From: Pseudomonas sp. PSB18 | Lineage (GTDB): Bacteria > Pseudomonadota > Gammaproteobacteria > Pseudomonadales > Pseudomonadaceae | Direction: 5' to 3' | DNA: 64,000 bases | Assembly (NCBI RefSeq): GCF_014596565.1 | Contig: NZ_NOIN01000009.1 | Location: 62,001-126,000 of the forward strand | Shown: positions 43,154-51,749 of the stretch, one piece after another | How positions within the stretch are numbered: the stretch's first letter is position 1 | Layout of the letters: the number at the start of each line of letters is the position of its first letter | Made by a program: the position numbers and the translations under genes | The notes under the pieces: model-generated | What the model was told of the DNA's origin: nothing | Seen by the model: only the letters and a program-made list of their open reading frames with translations | Database searches by the model: none

Positions 43154-44082
43154 GGGCGGTGTTCTCCTTCAGCCAACTGCGTAGCGACGGAAGCGGCGTC
43201 AATCGGTTCCAGCCCCAGGGAGCGGGCGACTTGTCGGTTGTCCAGGACTTTGAAGCGAGCCGGATACAGCGTGCGTGGCCAGGTGGCGACGGGACGGTCG
43301 AGCAGATCGTCGAGAATCGCCAGCCAGTCTTCCTGGTCGCTGTAGGTGCTGGCCAGGCTGCCGGCCTTGACGAACGCCGCGCTCGGCCCGATCAGCGCAC
43401 GTTGCCGGCCGTAACTGCTGAGCAACAGGTTCTTCACGGTCTTGGGGTTGTACAGGTCGGGGTCGTCGAGGCCCAGCAGTACATCGCTCTGGCCCAGCAG
43501 GCTTTGCAGCGGGCGGCTGTCGCTGGTGTCTTCCCAGCGCTCGGTGACGATCTCCAGACCCAGCGGTGCGGCGGCCTGGCGGATCTCCTTGAGCAGGAAC
43601 TCGCTGTGCCCGTCGAACAGCACGCCGACCCTGCGCGCTTGCGGGAAGATCGTGCGAATCAGGCGCAATTGTCGCGCTACCGGCGGATCGCTCCACAGCA
43701 GGCTCAAGTGCGCGGGGATTGCCTCGTCCAGGCGGTCCCGGGCTTGCAGGCGGCTGATCCGCAGCACCAGCGTGGCCGGTCCCTGGGACGCTTGCAGGCG
43801 CCAGTCGAGGCTGGGCAGGTCCAGCAGGACCAGGCGGATATTGGCCGGCAACTTGTCCGGTGCCGGCAGACTCGCCAATGGGGTGAAGCGCACATCGTCT
43901 TCGGGGCGCAGGGCCTTCAGGGCCTGGGTAAAGGACTGCACGCCGGGGCTGTCCTGGGCACCGGTCAACAGGATTTCAGCGGCGCGGGCCTCGAACGTTG
44001 CCAGCAGGCCCGCCAGCAACAGGCACAGTATCGGCGGCAGGCGGCCAGGAAATGGCCTCTTGCGCGGTTGGCTCCGGGCCAT
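43150..44082 (-). CDS. Periplasmic solute-binding protein, ABC_sub_bind type, without ABC partners
   Basis: 310 aa with an N-terminal signal (PPILCLLLAGLLATFEARAA, cleavage about ARA-AE). The two-lobed fold of PF04392-like proteins is suggested by QARRVGVLFDGHSEFLLKEI and IGPSAAFVKAGSLASTYSDQ. No permease or ATPase gene is nearby. It starts immediately at the end of the TonB-receptor gene and overlaps the hybrid kinase, so it probably presents a ligand to the kinase sensor domain rather than feeding a transporter (inference). Confidence 0.82.
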   Translation of the reverse strand: MARSQPRKRPFPGRLPPILCLLLAGLLATFEARAAEILLTGAQDSPGVQSFTQALKALRPEDDVRFTPLASLPAPDKLPANIRLVLLDLPSLDWRLQASQGPATLVLRISRLQARDRLDEAIPAHLSLLWSDPPVARQLRLIRTIFPQARRVGVLFDGHSEFLLKEIRQAAAPLGLEIVTERWEDTSDSRPLQSLLGQSDVLLGLDDPDLYNPKTVKNLLLSSYGRQRALIGPSAAFVKAGSLASTYSDQEDWLAILDDLLDRPVATWPRTLYPARFKVLDNRQVARSLGLEPIDAASVATQLAEGEHRP

Positions 44083-46206
44083 CTAGAAGGACAACTCCGC
44101 GCTGAAGTACATGACATGGCGGGAGTCGTAGCGGTTGTCGATGAAGGTGGTGGGCTGATTGTCGAGGCGTTGTTGCAGGACACCCGCCAGCTCCAGGCTG
44201 GCTTTGCCCAGGGGGATGCGCCGGGCGAGGCGGGTATCGATCCGCTCGAACCGGTAGCCGTTGAGGGCGTCCGCGCCGTAATAGAACACCGAGCTGTTCC
44301 AGCCCTGGCCCCAGTCCCGCAGCCAGCCGGCCGAACCACTGTTGCGAGCGGTCAGTTGTTCGTCGAGGGGGGCGCTGGCCAGGGCGTCGACGTAGGCATA
44401 CGTCACGCGCAGGCGGTCGGCGTTGGTCATGCGCCAGTCGAGTTGGGTTTCCGCGCCGGAAAACTGCGATTCGTTGGCGTTGCTGGCGATGTACTGATTG
44501 TTGCGCAGCGGTTCGCTGATCATGCCGGTGATTTCGTCATGGAACAGCCTGACGTCAACCGTCAGGCCCAGGTCCATGAAATAACCGTTGTAGCCCAATT
44601 CCCGGGAACGCATGTGCTCCTGCTCGAGGTTCCCCGGGCCACGGGTCTGGACAAAGTAACGCGCGCTGCTTCGGCCAAAGGCGGTGGGTTGCAGGTTCGT
44701 GACCTGGTAGCTCCAGTTGACGTTGTTTTCGAACATGTCCGGTGAGCGTACCGCTTCGGAGTACACCGCCCGCAGGCCATGCCGTGGCGTGATCAGGTAG
44801 TTGACCGCCACCCGCGGCGTCAGCGAACTGCCGGTCAGGCGGGTGTCTTCGAACATCGCGCCGCCCTGCAGCAGCCAGTGTTCGGTGGCCCGCCATTCGA
44901 ACTGGCCAAACAGCCGCCAGGTGGTGTCATCCAGGGTGCCATTGAAGTACGTCTCGGAGTCGGCCCGGTCATAGCGATAGTTCGCCCCGGTCACCAGTCG
45001 CAGGCTGTCGGACAGGCTCAGGGTGTCCTGGATCTCCAGGTCGTAGCGTGACTCCCGGGCGCTCTGGTCGATATCCCCGCACACGGTTCGCGAGGCGCCG
45101 TTGCGCCATTGGTCGAGCACCTGGTTGGCCAACGCCTGTTCCTGCGCCGTACCGGCTGGAGCCCCGGTGCTGGTGAAGCCGGGCATGTTGCGCGCCAGCT
45201 TCTCGGCGTAGTTGGGATTGAGCAGCCACAGGTCGGTCAGTTGCGGGCTGAAGGACACCTCGGCATCGCAGGCGCGCCAGGTCTGCTGGCGATCCCAGTG
45301 CTGGATCGAGTTCTGCACATACAAGCTGTGGTCGGGATTAAGGTCCAGGTTCCAGCGCACCGAACCGGCATAGTCCTTGGCGATGACGTCCGAGTTATCC
45401 CCAGCGGCGGTAATCCCGGCAAATACCGGGCGGTAGGTATAAGGCCGCTGGTTGGTCCCGTCCTTGGCGTTCAACTGCCAGTCGATGCTCTGCTGTTCAT
45501 TCAGCGTCTGGCTGACCGACAGGTTGATGCGGTTCAAGCGGCGGCTGTCGCGGTAGTCGGCGCCATTGCGGTTGCTGTCAAAGCCATCGTCTTCCTGGCC
45601 GGACAAGGAAAGCCGCAGATCGCCACCGTCCCAGCCGGTGCCCTGGCTGGCGTACCAGTCGCTGATGCCGCGCTGGCCCTGGGTGAGTTTCACCCGGGTA
45701 CCGTGGCTGTTGGCCGGCGCCCGCGTGATGATGTTGACTACCGCCATCAGCGCGTTGGCGCCATAGCTGACAGTGTTGGGACCGCGGAAGACTTCGATTC
45801 GCTCGATGTCCTCCATGGCCACTGGGATGTCGCTCCAGTCCACGGTGGCGAGGCCGGCGCGGTACACCGAGCGGCCGTCGATCAGCACCTGCATGCGGCG
45901 GGCTTCGCTGGCGTTGGTGCCGTGGTAGTTCACCGTGGGCTGATTGCCGCTGAGGTTGCCGACCATCATGCCGGGGACCAGGCGCAGCAGCTCGCTGATG
46001 TCCCGGGCGCCGCTGGCCTTGATCAGTTCGCTGTCCAGCACGGTCATGCTGCCCGGCACCGCCGCTGGCGATTGCTTCAGGCGCGTGGCGGTCAGGACCT
46101 GAGGCAGGGGTTGGCTGTCGACAAACAAGTCATCGGCCCACACTGGCGGGCTGACGAGCAGCGCCAATAGCAGTGACGAACCTGAGCGGGAGGGGCCAAC
46201 GGTCAC
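44083..46206 (-). CDS. TonB-dependent outer-membrane receptor
   Basis: 707 aa, GTG start. Signal peptide (SSLLLALLVSPPVWA), a TonB-box-like PLPQVLTATRL, plug domain with RDISELLRLVPGMMVGNLSG, VLIDGRSVYR and IERIEVFRGPNTVSYGANAL, then a beta-barrel ending in the outer-membrane signature YFSAELSF (terminal Phe). Resembles colicin I/vitamin B12 receptor types; the ligand is not predictable. No extra N-terminal signalling domain, so it is not an ECF-type transducer; coupling to the downstream binding protein and kinase is the striking feature. Confidence 0.92.
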   Translation of the reverse strand: MTVGPSRSGSSLLLALLVSPPVWADDLFVDSQPLPQVLTATRLKQSPAAVPGSMTVLDSELIKASGARDISELLRLVPGMMVGNLSGNQPTVNYHGTNASEARRMQVLIDGRSVYRAGLATVDWSDIPVAMEDIERIEVFRGPNTVSYGANALMAVVNIITRAPANSHGTRVKLTQGQRGISDWYASQGTGWDGGDLRLSLSGQEDDGFDSNRNGADYRDSRRLNRINLSVSQTLNEQQSIDWQLNAKDGTNQRPYTYRPVFAGITAAGDNSDVIAKDYAGSVRWNLDLNPDHSLYVQNSIQHWDRQQTWRACDAEVSFSPQLTDLWLLNPNYAEKLARNMPGFTSTGAPAGTAQEQALANQVLDQWRNGASRTVCGDIDQSARESRYDLEIQDTLSLSDSLRLVTGANYRYDRADSETYFNGTLDDTTWRLFGQFEWRATEHWLLQGGAMFEDTRLTGSSLTPRVAVNYLITPRHGLRAVYSEAVRSPDMFENNVNWSYQVTNLQPTAFGRSSARYFVQTRGPGNLEQEHMRSRELGYNGYFMDLGLTVDVRLFHDEITGMISEPLRNNQYIASNANESQFSGAETQLDWRMTNADRLRVTYAYVDALASAPLDEQLTARNSGSAGWLRDWGQGWNSSVFYYGADALNGYRFERIDTRLARRIPLGKASLELAGVLQQRLDNQPTTFIDNRYDSRHVMYFSAELSF

Positions 46207-46360
46207 GGCAGAGCCTTTGATAACAGAACGATGGCAGGCATGTTAACTGAGCTGAGAGACTTTTCCAGTTGCGTTGGCAGCATTTTCCGAGCAATTGATG
46301 GTCAGCTTCCTACAGTTGGGGGTAATTAATGGCGGGGCTAGTCGCGATCTGGGCGCTCCG

Positions 46361-46366
46361 TATAAT
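46361..46366 (+). promoter_or_regulatory. -10 element of gpsA
   Basis: Perfect TATAAT about 40 bases before the gpsA start; the -35 is poor. Confidence 0.5.
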
Positions 46367-46405
46367 GCCCGGCATCGCCACTTGGTATGGATGAACGGAT
46401 TGCAT

Positions 46406-47431
46406 ATGACTGAACAGCGCCCGATTGCGGTCCTGGGAGGCGGGAGTTTCGGTACCGCCGTGGCTAACCTGCTGGCCGAGAATGGTCACCCGGTGCGCCA
46501 ATGGATGCGTGACCCGGAGCAGGCCGAGGCCATCCGGGTCAACCGCGAGAACCCGCGTTACCTCAAGGGCATCAAGATCCGTCCGGAAGTGGAACCGGTG
46601 ACCGACCTGCAGGCCACGCTCCAGGGCAGTGACCTGTTTTTTGTCGCCTTGCCCTCAAGTGCCTTGCGCTCGGTGCTGGCGCCCCATGCCGACTGCCTGA
46701 GCGGCAAGTTTCTGGTCAGCCTGACCAAGGGCATCGAAGCCCAGACCTTCAAGCTGATGAGCGAGATTCTTGAAGAGATCGCGCCAAAAGCGCGGATCGG
46801 GGTGATTTCCGGGCCGAACCTGGCGCGGGAAATCGCCGAGCACGCCTTGACCGCCACCGTGGTGGCCAGTGAAGACGAAGAACTGTGCCAGCGGGTCCAG
46901 GCCGCACTCCATGGTCGCACCTTCCGGGTCTATGCCAGTGCCGACCGTTTCGGCGTGGAGCTGGGTGGGGCGCTGAAGAACGTCTATGCGATCATCTCCG
47001 GCATGGCGGTGGCGCTGGGCATGGGCGAGAACACCAAGAGCATGCTGATCACCCGGGCCCTGGCGGAAATGACCCGCTTTGCCGTCAGCCAGGGTGCCAA
47101 TCCAATGACCTTTCTCGGGTTGGCCGGGGTGGGCGACCTCATCGTCACCTGCTCTTCGCCCAAGAGTCGCAACTACCAGGTCGGTTTCGCCCTCGGCGAG
47201 GGCCTGAGCCTGGATGAGGCCGTGTCGCGCCTGGGCGAAGTGGCGGAAGGCGTGAACACCCTCAAGGTGCTCAAGGCCAAGTCCCAGGAGGCCGGGGTCT
47301 ATATGCCGCTGGTCGCGGGGTTGCACGCGATACTGTTCGAAGGGCGCACGTTGGAACAGGTGATCGAACTGTTGATGCGTGGCGAGCCGAAGACCGATGT
47401 CGATTTCATTTCCACCAGTGGCTTCAATTGA
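46406..47431 (+). CDS. gpsA: Glycerol-3-phosphate dehydrogenase [NAD(P)+]
   Basis: 341 aa from ATG 46406. N-terminal dinucleotide fold IAVLGGGSFGTAVANLLAEN and catalytic Lys in GVELGGALKNVYAIISGMA. Reduces dihydroxyacetone phosphate to sn-glycerol-3-phosphate for phospholipid synthesis. Heads a run with the DUF4389 gene and sixA. Confidence 0.97.
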   Translation: MTEQRPIAVLGGGSFGTAVANLLAENGHPVRQWMRDPEQAEAIRVNRENPRYLKGIKIRPEVEPVTDLQATLQGSDLFFVALPSSALRSVLAPHADCLSGKFLVSLTKGIEAQTFKLMSEILEEIAPKARIGVISGPNLAREIAEHALTATVVASEDEELCQRVQAALHGRTFRVYASADRFGVELGGALKNVYAIISGMAVALGMGENTKSMLITRALAEMTRFAVSQGANPMTFLGLAGVGDLIVTCSSPKSRNYQVGFALGEGLSLDEAVSRLGEVAEGVNTLKVLKAKSQEAGVYMPLVAGLHAILFEGRTLEQVIELLMRGEPKTDVDFISTSGFN

Positions 47432-47461
47432 GCCGCTGTCGATGACAAGCAGGAGTGAGCT

Positions 47462-47809
47462 ATGAACGATCCGAAAGGGCAGGCCCAATACGAGTCCATC
47501 CTGTTGCGGGTGCTGTGGATGGTGGTTTACCTGCTGGTCTGGCAAGTGGCGCAATTCATCCTCGGCGCCGTGGTGCTGGTGCAATTGATCTATCGGCTGA
47601 TCTACGGCGCACCCAGCGCCAGCCTGATGAATTTCGGCGACAGCTTGAGCCAGTTCCTGGCCCAGATCGGCCGTTTCGGCACCTTCCACAGCGACCAGAA
47701 GCCCTGGCCGTTCGCTGACTGGCCGAGCCCGCGCCCACCGGAAGGCGAAGCGCCCCACGTCGTGGCGCCGGCGCCGCATCCTGTCCAGGATGAGGAGCCC
47801 AAGCTATGA
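47462..47809 (+). CDS. DUF4389 membrane protein
   Basis: 115 aa; one long or two short membrane helices (LLRVLWMVVYLLVWQVAQFI, LGAVVLVQLIYRLIYG), then FGDSLSQFLAQIGRFGTFHS and a Pro-rich tail. Function unknown. AGGAG Shine-Dalgarno, 30 nt after gpsA, and ATGA overlap with sixA, so all three are probably co-expressed. Confidence 0.88.
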   Translation: MNDPKGQAQYESILLRVLWMVVYLLVWQVAQFILGAVVLVQLIYRLIYGAPSASLMNFGDSLSQFLAQIGRFGTFHSDQKPWPFADWPSPRPPEGEAPHVVAPAPHPVQDEEPKL

Positions 47810-48258
47810 AGGTGTGGGTACTGCGCCATGGAGAAGCCGAGCCATACGGTGCCCGCCCCGATCCCGAACGGGCCTTGACGGTGCACGGGCGTGAAGAAGC
47901 CCTGCGCAGTGCCGCCGAATTGATCGGCCGGCCGTTGACCGCCATTTATGCCAGCCCTTATCTGCGCGCCCAGCAGACTGCGCAACTGGTGCGCGAGGCG
48001 TTGGGTTTCGAACCGGAGTTGATCACGGTCGACTGGCTCAAGCCGGAAAGCCGGCCACAAACCGTCCTGAAACACCTCGAGGACCGGGATGATGTGCTGC
48101 TGGTCAGCCATAATCCGCTGGTGGGCAGCCTGTTGGGCTTGGCGCAGCACGGTCACCTGCAACAACCCGAGCAGGTGAAAACGGCCGGCCTGGCTGAACT
48201 GGAAGGTGACCTGCCGTTGGCCGGTGCGATGCGACTCAAGGGCCTTCGGCATCCATGA
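47806..48258 (+). CDS. sixA: Phosphohistidine phosphatase SixA
   Basis: 150-aa histidine-phosphatase fold; N-terminal RHG motif VWVLRHGEAEPYG, later LLVSHNPLVGSLLG with the second catalytic His. In E. coli SixA removes phosphate from histidine phosphocarriers such as NPr; the target here is not shown. Overlaps the DUF4389 gene by 4 nt. Confidence 0.93.
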   Translation: MKVWVLRHGEAEPYGARPDPERALTVHGREEALRSAAELIGRPLTAIYASPYLRAQQTAQLVREALGFEPELITVDWLKPESRPQTVLKHLEDRDDVLLVSHNPLVGSLLGLAQHGHLQQPEQVKTAGLAELEGDLPLAGAMRLKGLRHP

Positions 48259-48296
48259 GAAAGACCGGGCCTTGCTGCCAGTCAAACCATATGACT

Positions 48297-48324
48297 TGTG
48301 GGAGCGAGCAGGCTCGCTCCCACA
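48297..48324. repeat. Collapsed class A REPIN (28-base palindrome)
   Basis: TGTGGGAGCGAGC-AG-GCTCGCTCCCACA: two 13-base class A half arms fused with a 2-base centre, the spacer and inner halves being lost. Lies between sixA and a thioesterase gene and would form a strong hairpin in RNA. Confidence 0.9.
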
Positions 48325-48391
48325 GAAATATCGCTTGATCCTTGATTGGCACTGGGGCTTTGTTCCCACATAAACATAAGGAAGGGCAACG

Positions 48392-48835
48392 ATGAGTCTG
48401 TGGCGCACCACACCCAACATTGAACAACTGAACGCTGCCGCTAAAAACACCATCAGCGAAGTGCTGGATATTCGTTTCGAGTCGTTCGACGACGAATCCC
48501 TGACCGCCAGCATGGTGGTCGATCACCGCACCCATCAGCCATTCGGCCTGTTGCATGGCGGTGCTTCGGTGGTCCTGGCCGAAACGGTCGGTTCCATGGC
48601 CGCCTACCTGTGCGTGGACACCAGCAAGTTCTATTGCGTGGGCCTGGAAATCAATGCCAACCACCTGCGCGGTGTGCGCAGCGGACGGGTGACGGCCACG
48701 GCCAGGATGGTTCATCTGGGCCGTACCACTCAGGTCTGGGACATCCGCCTGAGCAACGACGAAGGCAAGGTCAACTGCGTGTCGCGCCTGACCATGGCAG
48801 TGGTGCCGCTGGGCGAGCAACCGCCGGCGCGCTGA
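48392..48835 (+). CDS. Hotdog-fold acyl-CoA thioesterase (PA1618/YdiI-like)
   Basis: 147 aa. HQPFGLLHGGASVVLAETVGS carries the HGG motif and the catalytic Glu of the 4-hydroxybenzoyl-CoA-type (AT) thioesterases. Length and neighbourhood near gpsA match P. aeruginosa PA1618, recalled as a characterised thioesterase. AAGGAAGGG Shine-Dalgarno. Physiological substrate unknown. Confidence 0.9.
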   Translation: MSLWRTTPNIEQLNAAAKNTISEVLDIRFESFDDESLTASMVVDHRTHQPFGLLHGGASVVLAETVGSMAAYLCVDTSKFYCVGLEINANHLRGVRSGRVTATARMVHLGRTTQVWDIRLSNDEGKVNCVSRLTMAVVPLGEQPPAR

Positions 48836-48864
48836 GTCCACAGATCCTTTGTAGCGAAGGGATT

Positions 48865-48951
48865 TGTGGGAGCAAGGCTTGCCCGCGATGAAGCCAACGC
48901 AGTCCTTCAGAAATGGCGGCGTCTGCGTCGCGAGCAAGCGTTGCTCCCACA
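48865..48951. repeat. REPIN, class B, diverged right arm
   Basis: Left arm is intact class B; right arm reads GCGAGCAAGCGTTGCTCCCA, a class A/B mosaic. Confidence 0.85.
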
Positions 48952-49096
48952 AGTGCCGTTGCCACAAAGTTTGAGGCTGGCCGGTCATAACGCCATAGCC
49001 CAACCCAGACTGTCATCATTCCTGTCAGTTACGGTCATTGCCGCGCCACTGGCTTGTGCGGACAATCTGTATCAGTTTCCCAATGGATCGGCTGTC

Positions 49097-49891
49097 ATGT
49101 CGCAACAGGTGTTTTTCACTCACGCCAATGGTTTTCCCTCGGCCACATACGGCAAGCTGTTTGCCGCGCTGGCGCCGCAGTATCAGGTCGCGCATCTGGA
49201 GCTGCATGGCCATGACCCGCGTTTTCCGGTGGACGATAACTGGAACAACCTGGTGGACGAGCTGATTCATCACCTGGAACAACAGCCGGAACCGGTGTGG
49301 GGTGTCGGTCATTCCCTGGGCGGTGTGTTGCACCTGCACGCGGCGTTGCGCTGCCCTCGGTTGTACCGTGGCGTGGTCATGCTCGATTCGCCGGTCCTGA
49401 CCCGCACGGACCGCTGGGTGATCCTGGCGGCCAAGCGCCTGGGCTTCATCGACCGCCTGACCCCGGCGGGCCGGACCCTGGGCCGACGCGAGGAGTTCGC
49501 CGACCTGGAGGCGGCCCGGCAATATTTTTCCGGCAAGACCCTGTTTCGCGGTTTCGACCCGGATTGCTTCGACGCTTACCTGCAACATGGTCTGCAACAA
49601 GTCGGTGATCACTGGCGACTGCGCTTCGATCCGGCCACGGAAATCAGCATCTACCGCGGCGTGCCGCACACCAGCCCCGGTCGCGCCCGCACGCTCAAGG
49701 TGCCCCTGGCGGTGGTGCGCGGTCGGCAAAGTCGCGTGGTGATGCGTCATCACACCCGCTCGGTGGGCAGCATGCCCTTGGGCGAGTCCCTGAGCATGCC
49801 TGGCGGTCACATGTTTCCCCTGGAGCATCCCCTGGATACGGCGGACCTGCTCAAGGGGCTGTTCCAGCGTTGGCAAGGACTTGGCGCATGA
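49097..49891 (+). CDS. Alpha/beta hydrolase (first of an overlapping pair)
   Basis: 264 aa from ATG 49097. Oxyanion loop FFTHANGFPSATY, nucleophile elbow GVGHSLGGVLHL (Ser), and candidate acid/His near GGHMFPLEHP. Cytoplasmic. Overlaps a second hydrolase gene by 4 nt. Substrate unknown. By recalled order near PA1618 the pair corresponds to two adjacent probable hydrolases in P. aeruginosa. Confidence 0.88.
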   Translation: MSQQVFFTHANGFPSATYGKLFAALAPQYQVAHLELHGHDPRFPVDDNWNNLVDELIHHLEQQPEPVWGVGHSLGGVLHLHAALRCPRLYRGVVMLDSPVLTRTDRWVILAAKRLGFIDRLTPAGRTLGRREEFADLEAARQYFSGKTLFRGFDPDCFDAYLQHGLQQVGDHWRLRFDPATEISIYRGVPHTSPGRARTLKVPLAVVRGRQSRVVMRHHTRSVGSMPLGESLSMPGGHMFPLEHPLDTADLLKGLFQRWQGLGA

Positions 49892-50739
49892 ACGGAGTCG
49901 AAGAAGTCCGCCTGAGCCTGCCCCACATCGAACTGGCCGCCCACCTGTTCGGACCGGAAGATGGCCGCCCGGTGATCGCCCTGCATGGCTGGCTGGACAA
50001 TGCCAACAGTTTCGCCCGCCTGGCTCCCCGGCTGGAGGGCTTGCGGATCATTGCCCTGGACATGGCCGGGCATGGTCATTCGGGGCATCGCCCGCCCGGT
50101 GCCGGCTACGCCCTGTGGGACTATGCCCATGATGTATTGCAGGTCGCCGAACAACTGGGCCTGCAACGTTTCGCCCTGTTGGGGCATTCCCTGGGTGCCA
50201 TCGTGTCGCTGGTATTGGCCGGGTCCCTGCCGGAGCGGGTGACGCACCTGGGGCTGATCGACGGCATCATTCCGCCGACCGCCCAGGGCGACAATGCGGC
50301 CGAACGCATGGGCATGGCCTTGCAGGCGCAGCTCGATCTGCAGAAAAAGGCCAAACCGGTCTACAAAACCCTCGACCGGGCCATCGAGGCCCGCATGAAA
50401 GGACTGGTGGCGGTCAGCCGCGAGGCTGCCGAGCTGCTTGCCCAGCGAGGCCTGATGCCGGTGCCGGGAGGCTATACCTGGCGCACCGACAACCGCCTGA
50501 CCTTGCCCTCGCCGCTGCGCCTGACCGACGAACAGGCCATGGCCTTCGTGGCGCGGGTCGGTTGCCCGGCCCATCTGATCGTGGCAGCCGAGGGCATGCT
50601 GGCCCGGCACGCCGAACTGCTGGAGCGTCTACCCTTCAGTCATGAACAATTGCCCGGCGGCCATCATTTGCACCTGAACGACGAGGCCGGTGCCGTGCTT
50701 GTAGCAGACTGTTTCAATCGGTTCTTCAGCGCTTCTTGA
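49888..50739 (+). CDS. Alpha/beta hydrolase (second of an overlapping pair)
   Basis: 283 aa from ATG 49888. PVIALHGWLDNANSFARLAP, nucleophile elbow LLGHSLGAIVSLVL and catalytic-His region QLPGGHHLHLND. Coupled to the preceding hydrolase by ATGA overlap. The pair is diverged, so a recent tandem duplication is unlikely. Confidence 0.88.
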   Translation: MNGVEEVRLSLPHIELAAHLFGPEDGRPVIALHGWLDNANSFARLAPRLEGLRIIALDMAGHGHSGHRPPGAGYALWDYAHDVLQVAEQLGLQRFALLGHSLGAIVSLVLAGSLPERVTHLGLIDGIIPPTAQGDNAAERMGMALQAQLDLQKKAKPVYKTLDRAIEARMKGLVAVSREAAELLAQRGLMPVPGGYTWRTDNRLTLPSPLRLTDEQAMAFVARVGCPAHLIVAAEGMLARHAELLERLPFSHEQLPGGHHLHLNDEAGAVLVADCFNRFFSAS

Positions 50740-50788
50740 CTTGCGTCGGGCAACTGTCGAGGCTGGGCGGGTTGAAAGGGAGACCACC

Positions 50789-50872
50789 ATGACAGAGCTC
50801 TGTTTACCCGCCTTGTGGCGCAGGGACGACGCCGGTTTCGTCCACGAGCGCCAGGCCAAGTTCATCCGATGA
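50789..50872 (+). CDS. Probable 27-residue small protein
   Basis: ATG 50789 is preceded by AAAGGGAG at ideal distance. The frame encodes MTELCLPALWRRDDAGFVHE then RQAKFIR and stops at 50872, with its TGA overlapping the ATG of the DUF4892 gene (ATGA). The DUF4892 gene has no convincing Shine-Dalgarno of its own, so this may be a coupling leader peptide or a real small protein. Too short for usual gene calling. Confidence 0.6.
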   Translation: MTELCLPALWRRDDAGFVHERQAKFIR

Positions 50873-51687
50873 AATCATTCGTTCATTCACTTACCTTATG
50901 GGTGCTGGCCATCAGCCCGGCGTCATTCGCCGCCGATGTGCCCGGCAGCCGGGACCTGGAGCGCGTGCCGCGCCTGCCCGACGCGCAGATTGTCGATTAC
51001 CGGCAAACCAGCGACGTCGAGCGTATCTACCCCCTGGGCTCGATTCGCAAGATCAGTGGCCAGTTGCGTTTCGACGGGCAGGTCGATGGCCGTGGCGCCG
51101 TCACCTCGGTGACCTATGAGCTGCCGCCGGAACATTCCGCCACCCAGGCCTTCACCGACGCTCGCGAAGCCTTGCAGCAGCAGGGCGCCGAGCTGTTGTA
51201 CTGGTGCCAGGCCCGTGATTGCGGGGAAAGCAGCCTCTGGGCCAACGAAGTGTTCGGCAACGCCAAGCTCTACGGTGCCGACAACGGTCAGGCCTATCTG
51301 TTGCTGCGCCTGGCGCCACCGACGGACAACACCTTGATTGCGCTGTACGGCATCACCCGCGGCAATCGCAAGGTCTACCTGCATGTCGAGCAGTTCGAGG
51401 CGAGCAATCCCCTGGGGGACTTGCTGCCGACCTCCGCCACGCTGCTGCGCCAGCTCAAGGACACCGGCGTGCTGGATCTGCCACGCCTTGCCGGCGAGCC
51501 GGACGAGACCTGGCTGCGCCTGCTGGCCCGGGCGCTGAATCTGGACACGGGCCTGCGGGTCAGCCTCGCCGGTCCCAAGGCCGAGGTCTGGCGCCAGGCG
51601 CTGGCGGAGCAGGGGGTTCGCGAGGCGCGGATGGAGGCGGCCGGTGGCGGCAATACGGCGGGCCTTCACCTTGAGTTGCTGCGCTAA
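50869..51687 (+). CDS. DUF4892 exported protein
   Basis: 272 aa with a signal peptide (MKSFVHSLTLWVLAISPASF, cleaved about FAA-DV). Body includes SRDLERVPRLPDAQIVDYRQ and WCQARDCGESSLWANEVFGN, a two-cysteine segment probably disulfide-bonded; the C-terminal part resembles an OmpA-like fold loosely (DTGLRVSLAGPKAEVWRQAL). Function unknown. Starts within the preceding small ORF. Confidence 0.82.
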   Translation: MKSFVHSLTLWVLAISPASFAADVPGSRDLERVPRLPDAQIVDYRQTSDVERIYPLGSIRKISGQLRFDGQVDGRGAVTSVTYELPPEHSATQAFTDAREALQQQGAELLYWCQARDCGESSLWANEVFGNAKLYGADNGQAYLLLRLAPPTDNTLIALYGITRGNRKVYLHVEQFEASNPLGDLLPTSATLLRQLKDTGVLDLPRLAGEPDETWLRLLARALNLDTGLRVSLAGPKAEVWRQALAEQGVREARMEAAGGGNTAGLHLELLR

Positions 51688-51749
51688 GCTGTGCCGGGCG
51701 GTGGACGTTGCGCCGCTGCCCCGGTCCTGTTCATTCTTCGAGACTTTTC

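Noticed and set aside
41255..43345. Long plus-strand frame opposite the hybrid kinase
   Set aside because: Antisense shadow; the kinase motifs on the other strand are complete.
48866..49096. Upstream extension of the first alpha/beta hydrolase frame
   Set aside because: The extra residues come from REPIN sequence; ATG 49097 gives the normal family length.
49097..50739. Adjacent alpha/beta hydrolases as a recent tandem duplication
   Set aside because: Their sequences around the nucleophile and termini differ widely, so they are old paralogues or unrelated family members.
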